DNA of 14,367 nucleotides from Betaproteobacteria bacterium (GTDB taxonomy: Bacteria > Pseudomonadota > Gammaproteobacteria > Burkholderiales > Thiobacillaceae): assembly GCA_016873905.1 (NCBI GenBank), contig VGVU01000022.1, forward strand, positions 1-14,367, in the 5' to 3' direction. The notes under the pieces are model-generated. The model ran no database searches. It worked only from the letters and a program-made list of their open reading frames with translations, and was not told the DNA's origin. Shown in pieces: positions 13,349 to 14,367 of this stretch. Positions within the stretch are counted from its first letter, which is position 1; the number at the start of each line of letters is the position of its first letter. The position numbers and the translations under genes are program-made.

Positions 13349-14207
13349 CAGAGTCCTCATCGTCAGGTTCTGCCGGGGCGGCCTCCCGAGCCTCTGCGCT
13401 GGCGTCTTCGCGGGCCCAGAAGAGGCGATCCGGGATGAATTGGCCCATGCCAGGACGGAAGCCATTACGCAGGGTTTCGTAGGTGTATTCCTGAGCGTCC
13501 TTCACGGCCGTGGCCATATCAACGCCTTGCGCCAGCAGGGCGGCCACGGCGGAGGCCAGTGTGCAGCCGGAGCCGTGATAGCTGTTCGGCAGACGATCCC
13601 AGGCCAAGGCATGCGCCTGGTCCTCAAGGCCGTAGAGGGTGTTGATGACCTGAGGGGTATGTTCATGCGAGCCGGTAATCAGGACGAATTCGCAGCCCAT
13701 ATCGAGCAGGCGCATGGCGCAGGTGTCGAGATCCGGGGGTTCAACATCCTCGTCGTCTTCGACCAGGCGGCGGGCCTCCCCGCTATTCGGCGTGATCAGC
13801 GTGGTTTGGGGCAGGAGCAGGTCGCGCATGGCCTCAAGCGTCTCCTCCGTGGCCAGATCATCACCGCGCCCGGAGGCCAGAACCGGATCGAGGATGAGCG
13901 GGATGTCGGGATAGTCCGAGACAATCTCGGCGACAGCCGCGACGATCTCGACACTTCCCAGCATCCCCACCTTGAAGGCGGCGACGGGCATGTCTTCAAG
14001 AATGGCGCGGGCCTGATCGGTGATCCACTCGGGCTCCAGGACCATGAAATCCTCGACGCCGCGCGTGTCTTGTACGGTGATGGCGGTGACCACCGTGAGG
14101 GGATGGCAGCCGAGGCTGGCCTGGGTCAGGATATCGGCCTGCAGCCCCGCGCCGCCCGTGGGGTCCGTGGCGGCAAAGGTGAGGATGATGGGGGGCGTGG
14201 CGGTCAT
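13332..14207 (-). CDS. thiD: Hydroxymethylpyrimidine/phosphomethylpyrimidine kinase
   Basis: Phosphorylates HMP and HMP phosphate to give the pyrimidine half of thiamine. 291 residues of the ribokinase fold: TFAATDPTGGAGLQADI (10-26), VTAITVQDTRGV (40-51), FKVGMLG (78-84), LDPVLASGRG (106-115), LITPNSGEA (137-145) and the anion-hole motif YHGSGCTLASA (210-220, Cys215). The C-terminus extends about 25-30 residues past the catalytic domain as an acidic, Ala-rich tail (from about 266), and an acidic insert EDDEDVEPPD is present near 150-159. No clear ribosome site precedes the ATG. The tail DNA also holds the start of thiE. Confidence 0.95.
   Translation of the reverse strand: MTATPPIILTFAATDPTGGAGLQADILTQASLGCHPLTVVTAITVQDTRGVEDFMVLEPEWITDQARAILEDMPVAAFKVGMLGSVEIVAAVAEIVSDYPDIPLILDPVLASGRGDDLATEETLEAMRDLLLPQTTLITPNSGEARRLVEDDEDVEPPDLDTCAMRLLDMGCEFVLITGSHEHTPQVINTLYGLEDQAHALAWDRLPNSYHGSGCTLASAVAALLAQGVDMATAVKDAQEYTYETLRNGFRPGMGQFIPDRLFWAREDASAEAREAAPAEPDDEDSDGSAP
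13354..13358 (-). promoter_or_regulatory. Ribosome binding site that sets the thiE start
   Basis: GAGGA on the minus strand lies 5 bases before the ATG at 13348 and within the last codons of thiD. It supports the 207-residue form over the in-frame ATG at 13360 and those further upstream. Confidence 0.6.
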
Positions 14208-14241
14208 GACGGGATTATGCCGTAGATCACGGGGGCCCGCC

Positions 14242-14367
14242 TCAGGCGCTCCAGTTTACCCATCCGAAGTGGGCGCTCACCAGCACCAGCAGGCCAAAGG
14301 CAATGCGGTACCACGCGAACACGACAAAACTGTGTTGCGAGACAAAGCGGATAAAACCGCGCACGGC
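14242..14367 (-). CDS. uppP: Undecaprenyl-diphosphatase, C-terminal end (runs off the window)
   Basis: The last 41 residues of a membrane protein that recycles undecaprenyl pyrophosphate for cell-wall synthesis (BacA/UppP family). The piece reads FIRFVSQHSFVVFAWYRIAFG followed by a hydrophobic helix (LLVLVSA) and stops with TGA at 14242. The FAWYRI segment before the last transmembrane helix is characteristic of the family. The rest of the gene lies beyond the window. It is on the same strand as thiD, which begins 34 bases further on, so readthrough into the thiD operon is possible. Confidence 0.88.
   Translation of the reverse strand, partial: AVRGFIRFVSQHSFVVFAWYRIAFGLLVLVSAHFGWVNWSA

Noticed and set aside
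14208..14241. CATAAT just upstream of thiD as a -10 box giving a leaderless mRNA
   Set aside because: No -35 element at the right distance, and a single AT-rich hexamer is weak evidence.

Overview
The window looks like a chromosomal segment of a sulfur-oxidising gammaproteobacterium. The main evidence is a penicillin-binding protein 1A gene divergent from a pilMNOPQ-type cluster, which is a classic gammaproteobacterial arrangement, plus soxY, soxZ, a probable dsrS and a di-haem cytochrome c4. Base composition is uniformly GC-rich, and I see no insertion sequences, phage genes, tRNAs, rRNAs or CRISPR arrays. The genus cannot be fixed from the sequence alone.

Layout. (1) 1-2414, minus strand: a compact type IV pilus / DNA-uptake alignment cluster. 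Four genes that are usually separate appear as two fused ones, PilM-like+PilN and PilO+PilP, followed by the start of a short PilQ secretin. All junctions are ATGA start/stop overlaps. (2) 2477-5383, plus strand: mrcA (PBP1A) and an unrecognised conserved-looking protein with faint nucleotidyltransferase features. (3) 5344-7031, minus strand: engB and hemB, joined by another ATGA overlap. (4) 7115-10360, plus strand: cytochrome c4 with its own promoter and terminator, then soxY and soxZ with a good sigma70-type promoter, a periplasmic rhodanese-like protein and a secreted DUF302 protein. (5) 10430-14207, minus strand: thiD, thiE, hemL and a dsrS-like gene, closely packed. (6) 14242-14367, minus strand: the C-terminal end of uppP.

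How the genes fit together. SoxYZ is the periplasmic carrier on which thiosulfate sulfur is bound and processed. The rhodanese and the DUF302 protein next to it are both predicted to be exported and may act on that bound sulfur or its products. Cytochrome c4 could take electrons from sulfur oxidation to the terminal oxidase. HemB and HemL supply tetrapyrrole for cytochromes. DsrS is associated with the cytoplasmic Dsr sulfur-globule pathway. No soxXA, soxB or soxCD lies inside the window, so SoxYZ is either a separate module or its partners are elsewhere.

The most unusual points are the paired pilus fusions with loss of half of the PilM fold, and the soxYZ-rhodanese-DUF302 set, whose last protein carries a methionine cluster of unknown purpose.
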